From: Deltaproteobacteria bacterium
GTDB taxonomy: Bacteria > Bdellovibrionota_B > Oligoflexia > Oligoflexales > Bog-1112
NCBI GenBank assembly: GCA_947466225.1
Contig: CANIBL010000019.1
Span: 1 to 44,433, forward strand
Reading direction: 5' to 3'
DNA: 44,433 bases
Part shown: in pieces, positions 36,630 to 44,433 of the stretch
Numbering within the stretch: the stretch's first letter is position 1
Layout of the letters: the number at the start of each line of letters is the position of its first letter
Position numbers and translations under genes: made by a program
The notes under the pieces: model-generated
What the model was told of the DNA's origin: nothing
Database searches by the model: none
Seen by the model: only the letters and a program-made list of their open reading frames with translations

Positions 36630-38540
36630 GTGCAGCTAGATGCCAAAATTCCAGCTGGGAATTTAGAGAGCAAGTGGACCCGTCATAAATTTGACATGAA
36701 GTTGGTCTCGCCTGCCAATAAGCGGAAAAAGAAAGTATTGGTTGTGGGTACCGGGTTGGCAGGTGCTTCCGCTGCAGCCACTCTTGCTGAGCTTGGCTAT
36801 CAAGTAGAGGCCTTTTGCTACCAAGACAGTGCCCGTCGTGCTCATAGCATTGCCGCTCAAGGGGGGATCAATGCTGCCAAGAACTATCAAGGCGATGGCG
36901 ATAGTATCTATCGGTTGTTCTACGACACCATCAAAGGGGGCGATTTTCGTGCTCGCGAGGCTAATGTATATCGGTTGGCTGAGACTTCGGTACAGATCAT
37001 TGATCAAGCGGTAGCACAAGGGGTTCCTTTTGCTCGTGAATATGGGGGCTTGTTGGCTAACCGTTCTTTCGGAGGGGCCCAGGTTTCTCGTACGTTTTAT
37101 GCCCGAGGACAAACGGGGCAACAATTGCTGTTGGGGGCATACTCCGCTCTATCTCGTCAAGTGGGTTGTGGTGCCGTTGCACTGCATACGCGCTCTGAAA
37201 TGTTGGACCTGGTGGTGCATGAGGGTCGTGCGCGCGGCATTATCGTGCGTAACTTGGCCACAGGAAAAATCACACGCCATGTAGCAGACGCCGTTGTGCT
37301 GGCTACGGGTGGGTATGGCAATACCTTCTATCTCTCCACCAATGCTACTGGATGCAATGTGACGGCTACGTATCGGGCCTACAAGCATGGGGCTGGCTTT
37401 GCCAACCCTTGCTATACACAGATTCATCCTACGTGTATCCCGGTTTCAGGTGATCATCAATCCAAGCTGACCTTGATGTCAGAGTCGTTGCGAAATGATG
37501 GGCGTGTATGGGTACCCAAGGCCATGGGCGATAAACGCTCCCCGACAAGCATCCCAGAAGACGAGCGGGACTACTACCTAGAGCGTAAATATCCAGGCTA
37601 TGGCAACTTGGCCCCTCGTGATATCGCCTCCCGCAGCGCAAAAGAGGCTTGTGACAGTGGACGAGGGATTGGAGATTCAGGTCTTGGTGTCTATCTCGAT
37701 TTCTCAGCCGCTATTTCTCGACTGGGGAAATCTGTAGTAGAAGAGCGCTACGCCAACCTTTTTCAGATGTATGAAAAAATCACAGATGAAAATCCGTATG
37801 AAACCCCCATGCGTATCTATCCTGCGGTGCATTACACCATGGGAGGCCTGTGGGTAGACTATAATCTCGAGAGTACAATTCCAGGGCTGTTTGTCATTGG
37901 AGAAGCCAATTTCTCTGATCACGGTGCCAATCGCTTGGGTGCCAGCGCATTGATGCAGGGCCTTGCGGATGGCTATTTTATTTTGCCTGCTACGTTGAGC
38001 CATTACTTGGCCTCGAACTCCCTTCCATCCGTCTCTGCTGATGCAGGGGCTTTTACTGAGGGCCAGGCTGCAGTAGAGGCTCGCATCCACAAGCTATTTT
38101 CCATCCAAGGCTCTCGCTCCCCCAATTCGTTCCACCGGGAGCTGGGGCTTTTGATGTGGGAGCATTGTGGTATGGCCCGAGACAAGGCGGGGCTTGAGAA
38201 AGCCTTGCAAAAAATCCCTGAACTGCGCGAGGCTTTCTGGCAGGACCTGCGCGTAACGGGTACGGGAGAAGCGCTGAACCAACAATTGGAGAAAGCTGGG
38301 CGTGTAGCGGATTTTCTGGAATTTGGCGAGCTGATGTGCCGAGATGCGTTGTCTCGAGAAGAATCTTGCGGAGGGCATTTTCGCACGGAATACCAAACCG
38401 AAGAAGGCGAAGCCAAGCGAGATGACGAACACTATTCTCATGTGTCCGTGTGGGAGCATCAAGAAGGGCGCGCGCCGGTGATGCACAAGGAGTCGTTGGC
38501 ATTTGAAAATGTGAAATTGGCCACGAGGAGCTACAAGTGA
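36630..38540 (+). CDS. sdhA: Succinate dehydrogenase flavoprotein subunit
   Basis: Oxidises succinate to fumarate with covalent FAD. 636 residues. FAD loop [10 protein letters not shown] (40-49), flavin-linking histidine H72 in AHSIAAQGG, catalytic area with HPT (QIHPTCIP) and the closing [14 protein letters not shown]. The long insertion-rich sequence is typical of type-B enzymes from deltaproteobacteria and Bacteroidetes rather than the E. coli type. GTG 36630 follows AGGGGG. Overlaps sdhB by 4 bases. Confidence 0.96.
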   Translation: MQLDAKIPAGNLESKWTRHKFDMKLVSPANKRKKKVLVVGTGLAGASAAATLAELGYQVEAFCYQDSARRAHSIAAQGGINAAKNYQGDGDSIYRLFYDTIKGGDFRAREANVYRLAETSVQIIDQAVAQGVPFAREYGGLLANRSFGGAQVSRTFYARGQTGQQLLLGAYSALSRQVGCGAVALHTRSEMLDLVVHEGRARGIIVRNLATGKITRHVADAVVLATGGYGNTFYLSTNATGCNVTATYRAYKHGAGFANPCYTQIHPTCIPVSGDHQSKLTLMSESLRNDGRVWVPKAMGDKRSPTSIPEDERDYYLERKYPGYGNLAPRDIASRSAKEACDSGRGIGDSGLGVYLDFSAAISRLGKSVVEERYANLFQMYEKITDENPYETPMRIYPAVHYTMGGLWVDYNLESTIPGLFVIGEANFSDHGANRLGASALMQGLADGYFILPATLSHYLASNSLPSVSADAGAFTEGQAAVEARIHKLFSIQGSRSPNSFHRELGLLMWEHCGMARDKAGLEKALQKIPELREAFWQDLRVTGTGEALNQQLEKAGRVADFLEFGELMCRDALSREESCGGHFRTEYQTEEGEAKRDDEHYSHVSVWEHQEGRAPVMHKESLAFENVKLATRSYK

Positions 38541-39283
38541 AGGTTCGGTTGCATGTTTGGCGTCAGCCAAGTTCAAACGCCCCAGGCAAAATGGTGCAAT
38601 ATGATGCACCCAATATCAGCCCTGCTATGTCTTTCTTGGAAATGCTTGATTTGGTGAATGAGGGGCTGGTCGAAAAGGGGGAAGAACCCATTGCCTTCGA
38701 TCACGATTGCCGCGAGGGCATTTGCGGTACGTGCTCGCTCATGATCAATGGGGTAGCGCACGGCCCTTCTGAGGCTACCACCACATGCCAGCTGCACATG
38801 CGCTCCTTTCGAGATGGAGAGGATATTTACATTGAGCCGTGGCGTGCCCAGGCTTTTCCCGTGCTGCGAGATTTGGTTACCGATCGCTCGTCCTTTGATC
38901 GAATCATGCAAGCCGGTGGCTTTGTTTCGGTGAATACCGGTGGTGTTCCCGATGCCAACGCCATCCCGATTTCCAAAGTTGATGCAGATTCTGCCATGGA
39001 TGCAGCGGCTTGTATCGGTTGTGGCGCTTGTGTGGCTGCGTGTAAAAATGCATCTGCGATGCTGTTTGTTTCTGCGAAGGTTTCTCACTTAGCGCTGTTA
39101 CCACAGGGGCAGGTGGAAGGAAGCATGCGAGCCAAAGCCATGGTGGCACAGATGGATCAAGAAGGCTTTGGGGCTTGTACCAATACAAAAGAATGCGAAG
39201 CGGTGTGCCCCAAGGAGATCTCGGTTTCTTCCATTGCGCGCTTAAATCGCGAATTCTTAAAGGCCAGCGTAGAATCCCGCTAG
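38537..39283 (+). CDS. sdhB: Succinate dehydrogenase iron-sulfur subunit
   Basis: Carries electrons from the flavin to quinone. 248 residues. [2Fe-2S] ligands C58, C63, C66 and C84; the remaining cysteines C159, C162, C165, C169, C214, C220 and C224 serve the [4Fe-4S] and [3Fe-4S] centres. The last part, between C169 and C214, is longer than in the E. coli protein. GTG 38537 shares bases with the sdhA stop (GTGA) and has GAGGAG upstream. Confidence 0.95.
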   Translation: MKVRLHVWRQPSSNAPGKMVQYDAPNISPAMSFLEMLDLVNEGLVEKGEEPIAFDHDCREGICGTCSLMINGVAHGPSEATTTCQLHMRSFRDGEDIYIEPWRAQAFPVLRDLVTDRSSFDRIMQAGGFVSVNTGGVPDANAIPISKVDADSAMDAAACIGCGACVAACKNASAMLFVSAKVSHLALLPQGQVEGSMRAKAMVAQMDQEGFGACTNTKECEAVCPKEISVSSIARLNREFLKASVESR

Positions 39284-39400
39284 ACCTAGGCCACTCGCAC
39301 CTGGTTGCAAACCAAAATCGTATCGGTATATAACCACAAGACAATCATGTTCACGTGGTGTGACGTCTTACTTCGATTTTTTTCTCTGAGGATGGTGGAT

Positions 39401-39874
39401 ATGCGGTTCTTTCTCGCGGGGATCTCGAGTTGGGCGCTGTTTATGTTGGCTGGATGCGGCTGTATGGATCAGTATAGCGCGGCACCCCAACAATGGGAGA
39501 AACTGCGAGAAGAACGAGTGTTGGCTCACCGAGAGCTCCCGAAATTGACAGAGGATGGAAAAATCCCCGTCGTTGATAAGGCAGCTGGTAGTGGTGCCAA
39601 TGTAGCGGAAGAGAAATATCAAGCCATCTGTGCGTCATGTCATGGCAAAGAGGGGGATGCGAATACGCCCATGGCTCAGGCGTTGAAGCCGCCTCCGCGT
39701 AACTTTACCGATGCTGCGTGGCAGGGCAAGGTTGATGATGCCCATATAGCAAAGGTAATCAAAGAGGGCGGTGGCGCTGTTGGCCTGAGTCCTACGATGG
39801 CGCCTTGGGGCGGTGTGCTTACAGACGAAGAAATTCAACTCTTGGTAAAGAAAATTCGAGCCTTTAAGAAGTAG
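39401..39874 (+). CDS. Monoheme cytochrome c lipoprotein
   Basis: 157 residues. Lipoprotein signal MRFFLAGISSWALFMLAGC (lipidated Cys 19), then a linker, then a class I cytochrome c domain with heme motif C77-A-S-C80-H81 and axial Met133 in SPTMAPWG. It should be a periplasmic or membrane-bound electron carrier. ATG 39401 has GAGGAT at a good distance; earlier starts would remove the signal peptide from the N-terminus. Its stop abuts the stop of the opposite gene. Confidence 0.9.
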   Translation: MRFFLAGISSWALFMLAGCGCMDQYSAAPQQWEKLREERVLAHRELPKLTEDGKIPVVDKAAGSGANVAEEKYQAICASCHGKEGDANTPMAQALKPPPRNFTDAAWQGKVDDAHIAKVIKEGGGAVGLSPTMAPWGGVLTDEEIQLLVKKIRAFKK

Positions 39875-40198
39875 CTACGCGCTCTTTTTTTCTTTCTCTG
39901 CTCGAATATGTTTAGATAAGATCATTTTGATTAATGACTGATAGCCAAGGTGATTTTCCTTTGCCTCCTCTTTTATTTCTGAAATGAGGCTCAGGGGCAG
40001 TTTGATAAAAACACCATGGGTTTCTTCTTCGTTTTTAGGTCTCCCCCGTTTCTTTATCAGGGATTCTTTGGCTTGTTGAAATTCAGACTGTATTTCGCTC
40101 TTGGCCTCTTGCCAAAGAGAAGGATCTTTCAATTCCTGTTCCAGCGTATCCCATTCTTTTTGAGAGCCTTTTTCTTGTCGTATGGTGATTTTACTCAT
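39875..40198 (-). CDS. Antitoxin-like ribbon-helix-helix protein
   Basis: 107 residues. The segment GRPKNEEETHGVFIKLPLSL, followed by ISEIKEEAKENHLGYQSLIKMIL, resembles the RHH/CopG class of DNA-binding antitoxins (beta strand, then two helices). The first half is charged and helical and could bind the toxin. ATG 40198 (GAGGAG seven bases before) overlaps the upstream toxin-like gene by 8 bases. Whether it is BrnA- or CopG-like cannot be told. Its stop touches that of the cytochrome gene. Confidence 0.65.
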   Translation of the reverse strand: MSKITIRQEKGSQKEWDTLEQELKDPSLWQEAKSEIQSEFQQAKESLIKKRGRPKNEEETHGVFIKLPLSLISEIKEEAKENHLGYQSLIKMILSKHIRAEKEKKSA

Positions 40199-40478
40199 GA
40201 GAGAGCTCCTCTTCGTTGGGTTCATACGTAGTTTTTATTGTTACAATTTTCCTTGCCTGGTCGACAATAAATGCAATTTTGAGTAGTTTCCCATCGAAAG
40301 TTTCGGATACGATGTAATACGTCGGTGGGATCGTTTTGTGAGGTGGCTTTTTTTGTTCTTTTATTTTGCCGTTGAAATTGCATATGGCTTCCTCAACTTC
40401 CAATAACGATATATTTCGAAGTGCCAATTTCTCTGTAACCCAAGTTGAAATTTCGATAGCATACTCTTCCAAGCGCAT
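40191..40478 (-). CDS. Toxin-like small protein (DUF4258/BrnT-type)
   Basis: 95 residues. The core RNISLLEVEEAICNFNGKIK..., then YYIVSETFDGKLLKIAFIVD and IVTIKTTYEPNEEEL, fits small RNase-like toxin folds such as DUF4258/BrnT (helix, then beta sheet). No catalytic residues can be assigned with certainty. It is the first gene of a two-gene minus operon with an RHH protein, the arrangement of a toxin-antitoxin pair with toxin first. ATG 40478 follows GGAG. Own promoter upstream. Confidence 0.6.
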   Translation of the reverse strand: MRLEEYAIEISTWVTEKLALRNISLLEVEEAICNFNGKIKEQKKPPHKTIPPTYYIVSETFDGKLLKIAFIVDQARKIVTIKTTYEPNEEELSHE

Positions 40479-40488
40479 CGGCTACTCC

Positions 40489-40500
40489 AAATATATATTT
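40489..40500. promoter_or_regulatory. AT palindrome, possible operator
   Basis: AAATATATATTT is a perfect 12-bp palindrome between the promoter and the toxin start. Position fits autoregulation by the RHH partner, but plain AT richness may also produce it. Confidence 0.35.
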
Positions 40501-40511
40501 AGATATTTTTA

Positions 40512-40540
40512 TATATACGCAATTTGAGGGGAGATTTCAA
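40512..40540 (-). promoter_or_regulatory. Promoter of the toxin-antitoxin operon
   Basis: On the minus strand TTGAAA (40540-40535) and TATATA (40517-40512) stand 17 bases apart, a good sigma-70 match, about 34 bases before the toxin ATG 40478. Confidence 0.75.
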
Positions 40541-40574
40541 GCCATAAAAACGCTGGGTTTTGTATAACTGTCTG

Positions 40575-40874
40575 CTACAAAAGATCAATCGCCTCTTTCT
40601 TCTCCTTTGCCTCGGGCTCGTACGGTTGGGCATGGGCGGAAGGCGGTAGAGGGGGGGTTGCTTCTTTGCTTATTTTTTGAGCAGGCTTGCGCGCCTCTGT
40701 TTCGGCCTCTCTTACGATTTCTTCCCATCCTGATTTAACTTCATTTGACATTCTGCGTAGTTGTACGAACAGGCGCCCCGCTTGTCGCAGCAAATCAGGG
40801 AATTTCTTTGGGCCCACGCAGACAAAAATCGCGAAAGCAATGATGCAAAGCTCGGAAAAGCTAATCCCAAACAT
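40575..40874 (-). CDS. tatB: Twin-arginine translocase TatB-like
   Basis: 99 residues. Starts MFGISFSELCIIAFAIFVCV, with the GP(K)KFPDLLRQAG hinge and amphipathic helix; a charged, proline-containing tail follows. MFxIxxxE plus GPxxxP is the TatA/B signature; the opening MFGIS fits TatB better, but TatA is possible. ATG 40874 is preceded by AAGGAGAT at 8 bases, so the 16-residue longer frame (to 40922) is rejected. tatA and tatC are not adjacent. Divergent from hldD. Confidence 0.85.
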   Translation of the reverse strand: MFGISFSELCIIAFAIFVCVGPKKFPDLLRQAGRLFVQLRRMSNEVKSGWEEIVREAETEARKPAQKISKEATPPLPPSAHAQPYEPEAKEKKEAIDLL

Positions 40875-40991
40875 AGGAAATATCTCCTTTTTTCCCTTGG
40901 AGTCGACTCCGTCTTTCATCAAGATGTAGCATAATGTGCCGATGGGCTATATAGATTTCACTCCCTGGAATTTGGCGTAGAGGAGGCTATT

Positions 40992-41975
40992 TTGATCGTG
41001 GTAACGGGTGGAGCGGGGTTTATTGGTAGCGCATTGATATGGAAGCTCAATCAGTTGGGTCGCACCGATATCATCGTCGTGGATGCCTTGCGTACAGGCG
41101 ATAAGTGGAAAAATTTAGTGAAACGACAGATTTGGGGTGTGATCCATAAAGATCAGTTCCTCTCTTGGCTCGAGCGTGCACCAGAAGAAAAACAGATCGA
41201 AGCTGTGGTGCATTTGGGTGCGTGTTCCTCTACCACAGAGCGAGATGTCGACTATCTCAATGCCAACAACACCCAATATTCCATGGCATTGTTCACCTAC
41301 TGCCGAGATCGTAGCATTCCGTTTGTCTATGCTTCTTCTGCTGCTACCTACGGAAATGGAGAGCATGGCTATGGCGATGACCCTGCTGGTATTTTACAAT
41401 TGCGTCCCATCAATCCCTATGGGTGGAGCAAACAGCTCTTTGATGCCTGGGCATTAAAGCAAAAAACCACGCCTCCATTCTGGTGTGGGCTTAAATTTTT
41501 CAATGTGTATGGACCCAATGAGTATCATAAAGGTTCCATGCAAAGCTTGGTAGCAAAGGCAGTGCCGCAGATTCAATCTGAAGGACTTTTGCGTTTGTTT
41601 AAATCCTATCGAGAGGGAATCAATCACGGAGAACAGCAGCGTGACTTTGTATATGTAAAAGATGTCGTCGATGTGCTGATGCATCTACTCGAGAATACCA
41701 AAACGGCAAAATCTGGGATTTACAACCTAGGCACAGGCAAAGCTCGTTCTTTTGCAGATTTGGCTCGAGCGGTTTTTGTTGCGATGAAGCGAGAGCCTCT
41801 CTTTGAGTGGATCGAAATGCCGGAAGAAATTCGCAACCAATATCAGTATTTTACCCAAGCCGAGATGGCCCGGTTTCGCAAGGAAACAGGGTATAAAAAG
41901 CCGTTCACTTCTTTAGAAGATGGTGTTCGTGAGTATGTGCATGAGCAGCTCTTGCGTGAAGATCGCTATTTGTAG
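40992..41975 (+). CDS. hldD: ADP-L-glycero-D-manno-heptose-6-epimerase
   Basis: Last step of ADP-heptose synthesis for LPS inner core. 327 residues. NAD(P) loop TGGAGFIG at 5-12, catalytic Y143-x3-K147 (PYGWSKQLF), plus FFNVYGPNEYHKGSM and GEQQRDFVYVKD, highly typical of HldD/RfaD. TTG 40992 is preceded by GAGGAGG. It implies a heptose-containing LPS. Just downstream is a palindromic repeat that may help end transcription. Confidence 0.95.
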   Translation: MIVVTGGAGFIGSALIWKLNQLGRTDIIVVDALRTGDKWKNLVKRQIWGVIHKDQFLSWLERAPEEKQIEAVVHLGACSSTTERDVDYLNANNTQYSMALFTYCRDRSIPFVYASSAATYGNGEHGYGDDPAGILQLRPINPYGWSKQLFDAWALKQKTTPPFWCGLKFFNVYGPNEYHKGSMQSLVAKAVPQIQSEGLLRLFKSYREGINHGEQQRDFVYVKDVVDVLMHLLENTKTAKSGIYNLGTGKARSFADLARAVFVAMKREPLFEWIEMPEEIRNQYQYFTQAEMARFRKETGYKKPFTSLEDGVREYVHEQLLREDRYL

Positions 41976-41983
41976 GAGCTTCA

Positions 41984-42029
41984 TCGAGGGAGATCCCCGA
42001 CGCTCCCTCTGGTCGCTGGGGATGACGGG
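41984..42029. repeat. GTCATCCC-type palindromic repeat, left copy
   Basis: Starts TCGAGGGAGATCCCCGACG and ends CTGGGGATGACGGG. It is the inverted partner of 42213-42256 and resembles the second half of the murD insertion. It begins 8 bases after the hldD stop. Confidence 0.8.
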
Positions 42030-42063
42030 TCTTGCTCTTATTCGTTCTTGTTTTTCCGTCCCT

Positions 42064-42202
42064 CAGGCCGCAACGCTTGTCCCACAGCCCCCAGGCCACA
42101 ACACTTGTCCCACAGCCCCCAGGCCACAACGCTTGTCCCACAGCCCCCAGGCCACAACGCTTGTCCCACAGCCCCCAGGCCACAACGCTTGTCCCACAGC
42201 CG
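42064..42202. repeat. 28-bp minisatellite, five units
   Basis: Units start at 42064, 42092, 42120, 42148 and 42176 and carry CAGGCCACAACGCTTGTCCC followed by ACAGCCCC. Units 1 and 2 have single substitutions, and the last unit loses its final bases. No protein-like reading. Confidence 0.9.
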
Positions 42203-42212
42203 AATGGCAAAT

Positions 42213-42256
42213 CCCGTCATCCCCAGGCCGCCTCGGCCGTTGGGGATCCCCCTCGA
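42213..42256. repeat. GTCATCCC-type palindromic repeat, right copy
   Basis: Starts CCCGTCATCCCCAGGCCG and ends TTGGGGATCCCCCTCGA; forms an internal hairpin. It is in inverted orientation to 41984-42029 and ends 14 bases before the stop of the M16 gene. It may act as a transcript end in both directions. Confidence 0.8.
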
Positions 42257-42269
42257 TTGAGCGACAATG

Positions 42270-44433
42270 TTACTTTTTCGGCATTTCTACCATAGAAGAA
42301 TAAGAGTCCGTTCTAATGGGCTGAATCATGGTGCGCAATTTCTCTCGAACCTGTTCCGGTGTCAGGGCTTTAAGAATGCGAGCTCTCTCTTCATAAGGGA
42401 GAGCGGTGGCAAGCGGTGGGAGTAAGCCAAACCAACTCTCTGCGCTGTTTGTAGCGTGAGCCAGATCTTCCAGTATGGGCTGACGCGCTGCGTCTAATTC
42501 AGATTGCGTAATGAGTTGATCGGCGAAAATTTGTGGCAATAGCGCTTGTACAGTGTCTACCCGTTTCGGATCTGTGGGTATCTGTACGAAAAAAAAATCC
42601 AAATACCAGGGTGCTGCACGGTTAGCCATTATATTGGGGCTATAGGCAAGACTCTCTTGCGTTCGAAATAACGCAAGAAGCCGATTTAGTAGAATACTCT
42701 TAATCACGCCCAAAAAACGAACCTCGTTTTTTGGCAGGGAAAAAGGCACATACCAAGTTACAATCGCATTGTCGTCTCTTATTGGTCGCTCATATATCTC
42801 ATGGATTCCGGGTGCAAAGACAAGCTGCTTTTGTGCCATTTCTTCTATGGGGACCTGTGGCTCGCAGGAAAGATCTCCAAAGACTTGATCGATTTCTTGC
42901 AACAATGTATGTGTATCAAAATCTCCTACAAAAGTGAATTCAGGGCATTTCTTCAACAGATTTTCTGTTGTCCATTGTGTAAGTGCAGTGGGTTTTAGGC
43001 CTTGCAGTTCTTCTTTAGACAGTGGGGTTACTCGGATATCATGAGAAAAAATCAGTTGCTCAAACGCCTGCGTGGCTGCCGAGGCTTGATTTGTTTCAAT
43101 TGTTTGAGTTTTCTGAGAGAGGAGGTCGTCAAAAGCCCGTGGTGACCAGCCTGGTTCTGTAAGAAGGGCTCGGACCCATTCCATAATCTGAAGAGAAGAA
43201 GTTGGGGTAGCCTGGCCCTTGAGCCCTGTGTTTGTTTTGGTATTGAGCAAAGAAATCGTAGTGTTGCTACCTGAAAGCAAGGAGTTCATTTCAGACAAAG
43301 AGTGTTTTTGGGTACCACCACTAACAAACCAATTAAGTGCGAGAGAGTAAAAGTTGGGTGCAACCGGAAATTGCTGGGCTCCATGCCCGAGTTCGGCACT
43401 CCAGTAGAACTTATCGGGAAGGCTTGGGTCTTTCAGTTCTTTGGTGTGTACGATAATTCCGTTGGGAAAGTGTGTAACGTCATACTCCAATTTTGGGTGT
43501 TTTTCTGTTACATAGGCGGAGGGTGTCGCTCGTGGATGAGTTTGATATTGAAAAACCAGGCTTTTCTCTTTCATACAAGCGCCGATGTCGAGAGTACCCG
43601 GGTGTTGGAGTTGGGCTTTTGTGAAGGCTAGAACTTCTTTTGCTGTTGGGCCTTCGGTGTCTTTCATTGTGATCAAACTAAATTTTTTCAGTTCTTCAAA
43701 TGAATACACACGCCGCAGTACTTCATTGAGCTGGGCTGCCGTGAGTTGCTCAAGGTACTTCGAATATATTTTTTTCATGAATTTGTTTTCAATACGACCC
43801 GATTCTCCCAAAGCGTCTTTATATAGCTCTTTCAGTATGTTTGAAATGGTTTCAGTTTTGTTTTCAATATGGGGGATAAAAAGTTTTTTCTTTTCTTCTA
43901 CAAAATGGGGAGAAAATCCACAGGAGAGTAAGCTGTTATGAAAAGAAAGGGCCTGTTGAACCCCATCTTTCCAGTTATTATGTTGGAGAAAAATCTGAAC
44001 TGCGCTGAAATTTTTACTTACATCTTCGTTCGTACTTATTCCCATTGCAGGAACAGGTATTTTGTGTTCATGGGAAAAATCAGAAAAAGCCATATCATAA
44101 AAACTGGTTACTATGGATTCGGTGAGTTCAGAAAAATTGAGACTAAAATCATTTGGAGAAGGTGGTTCTAATTTTTGTATGGAAACGGAAAAACCTCCTA
44201 AGTCTTTGCCTTCTGAGTCTTTGAGTACTGAGTAATGAGGTTCTGATAGACCAATTTCTTTTCTATGCATCTGTATGATGCCGCGATTCGGCTGCGCTGG
44301 GATTTTTTCTTGGGGGAGAACCATAGAGGAAAAGGTTTTGTGAATGAGTGGGGTCAGACTAAAATCAGAAAAATCCCCAACGACCAAAAGCGTCATAAGA
44401 TCGGGCCGGTACCATTTTTTATAAAATTTTTGA
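42270..44433 (-). CDS. M16-family metallopeptidase, N-terminus off-window
   Basis: Open to the right edge: upstream of the ATG at 44396 the frame stays open and reads QKFYKKWYRPDLMTLLVVGDF, the classic block after the catalytic half of M16 proteases (FY..yYrP..mtl.vvGD). The zinc motif HxxEH therefore lies outside the window, and the ATG at 44396 is internal. The visible part, about 720 residues, has a second M16-like repeat (EYDVTHFPNGIIVHTKELKD, SLAYSPNIMANRAAPWYLDF), and ends ...SMVEMPKK. A periplasmic or cytoplasmic zinc peptidase is likely. Confidence 0.85.
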   Translation of the reverse strand, partial: QKFYKKWYRPDLMTLLVVGDFSDFSLTPLIHKTFSSMVLPQEKIPAQPNRGIIQMHRKEIGLSEPHYSVLKDSEGKDLGGFSVSIQKLEPPSPNDFSLNFSELTESIVTSFYDMAFSDFSHEHKIPVPAMGISTNEDVSKNFSAVQIFLQHNNWKDGVQQALSFHNSLLSCGFSPHFVEEKKKLFIPHIENKTETISNILKELYKDALGESGRIENKFMKKIYSKYLEQLTAAQLNEVLRRVYSFEELKKFSLITMKDTEGPTAKEVLAFTKAQLQHPGTLDIGACMKEKSLVFQYQTHPRATPSAYVTEKHPKLEYDVTHFPNGIIVHTKELKDPSLPDKFYWSAELGHGAQQFPVAPNFYSLALNWFVSGGTQKHSLSEMNSLLSGSNTTISLLNTKTNTGLKGQATPTSSLQIMEWVRALLTEPGWSPRAFDDLLSQKTQTIETNQASAATQAFEQLIFSHDIRVTPLSKEELQGLKPTALTQWTTENLLKKCPEFTFVGDFDTHTLLQEIDQVFGDLSCEPQVPIEEMAQKQLVFAPGIHEIYERPIRDDNAIVTWYVPFSLPKNEVRFLGVIKSILLNRLLALFRTQESLAYSPNIMANRAAPWYLDFFFVQIPTDPKRVDTVQALLPQIFADQLITQSELDAARQPILEDLAHATNSAESWFGLLPPLATALPYEERARILKALTPEQVREKLRTMIQPIRTDSYSSMVEMPKK

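Noticed and set aside
40874..40991. Promoters for tatB and hldD
   Set aside because: TATGCT and CATAAT elements exist but no -35 at the right distance was convincing on either strand.
42064..42202. CRISPR array
   Set aside because: Units are directly adjacent with no unique spacers; this is a minisatellite.
41905..42303. Open frames across the 28-bp minisatellite
   Set aside because: They arise because 28 is not a multiple of three and all frames cycle without stops; the translations are simple repeats.

Overview
The window looks like the replication-origin region of a small-genome, Gram-negative, probably host-associated bacterium. Gram-negative character is supported by an LPS heptose epimerase (HldD), a MurE with the meso-DAP-type DNPR motif, a TatB-like protein, two lipoproteins and an outer-membrane barrel protein. 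A type-B succinate:quinone reductase (single SdhC, order C-A-B), an RpoH-type sigma factor and parS sites like those of myxobacteria hint at the old deltaproteobacterial lineages (Myxococcota/Bdellovibrionota). That placement is inference, not proof. Signs of genome erosion or repeat invasion are a dnaA without domain I, a frameshifted ftsW, a palindromic repeat inserted in-frame in murD, and a likely gene fossil between ftsA and ftsZ.

Layout. 1-398: no gene; a 19-bp tandem repeat, a hairpin, two perfect parS-like palindromes plus one half site, and a terminator. 399-2096 (minus): membrane part of ATP synthase (atpZ-like, atpI-like, atpB, atpE). 2263-14784 (plus): dnaA, oriC with nine DnaA boxes (3486-3651), dnaN, gyrB, gyrA, a serine hydrolase, an FAD oxidoreductase, a lone atpC, a GT4 glycosyltransferase and an SDR-type dehydratase. 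recF is not between dnaN and gyrB. 14781-29380 (minus): a contracted dcw cluster, in transcription order rsmH-ftsL-ftsI-murE-murF-mraY-murD-ftsW-murC-ftsQ-ftsA-ftsZ. Start and stop codons mostly overlap, the cluster has one good promoter in front of rsmH and a second in front of ftsZ, and mraZ, murG, murB and ddl are absent from it.

29625-34898: a LysM lipoprotein, then on minus dagK-like, amgK and murU-like genes in a coupled operon (an AmgK/MurU route would return recycled MurNAc to UDP-MurNAc), and on plus rpoH and yajC. 34962-39874 (plus): a barrel protein, sdhCAB and a cytochrome c lipoprotein. 39875-40478 (minus): a probable toxin-antitoxin pair with its own promoter. 40575-41975: divergent tatB and hldD. 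41976-42269: a 28-bp minisatellite framed by inverted copies of the same palindromic repeat found in murD. 42270-44433 (minus): an M16 peptidase whose N-terminus lies outside the window.

Taken together, the region couples chromosome replication and segregation (oriC, dnaA, dnaN, gyrase, parS) with wall synthesis, division and recycling (dcw, LysM, AmgK/MurU) and respiration (ATP synthase pieces, SDH, cytochrome c).
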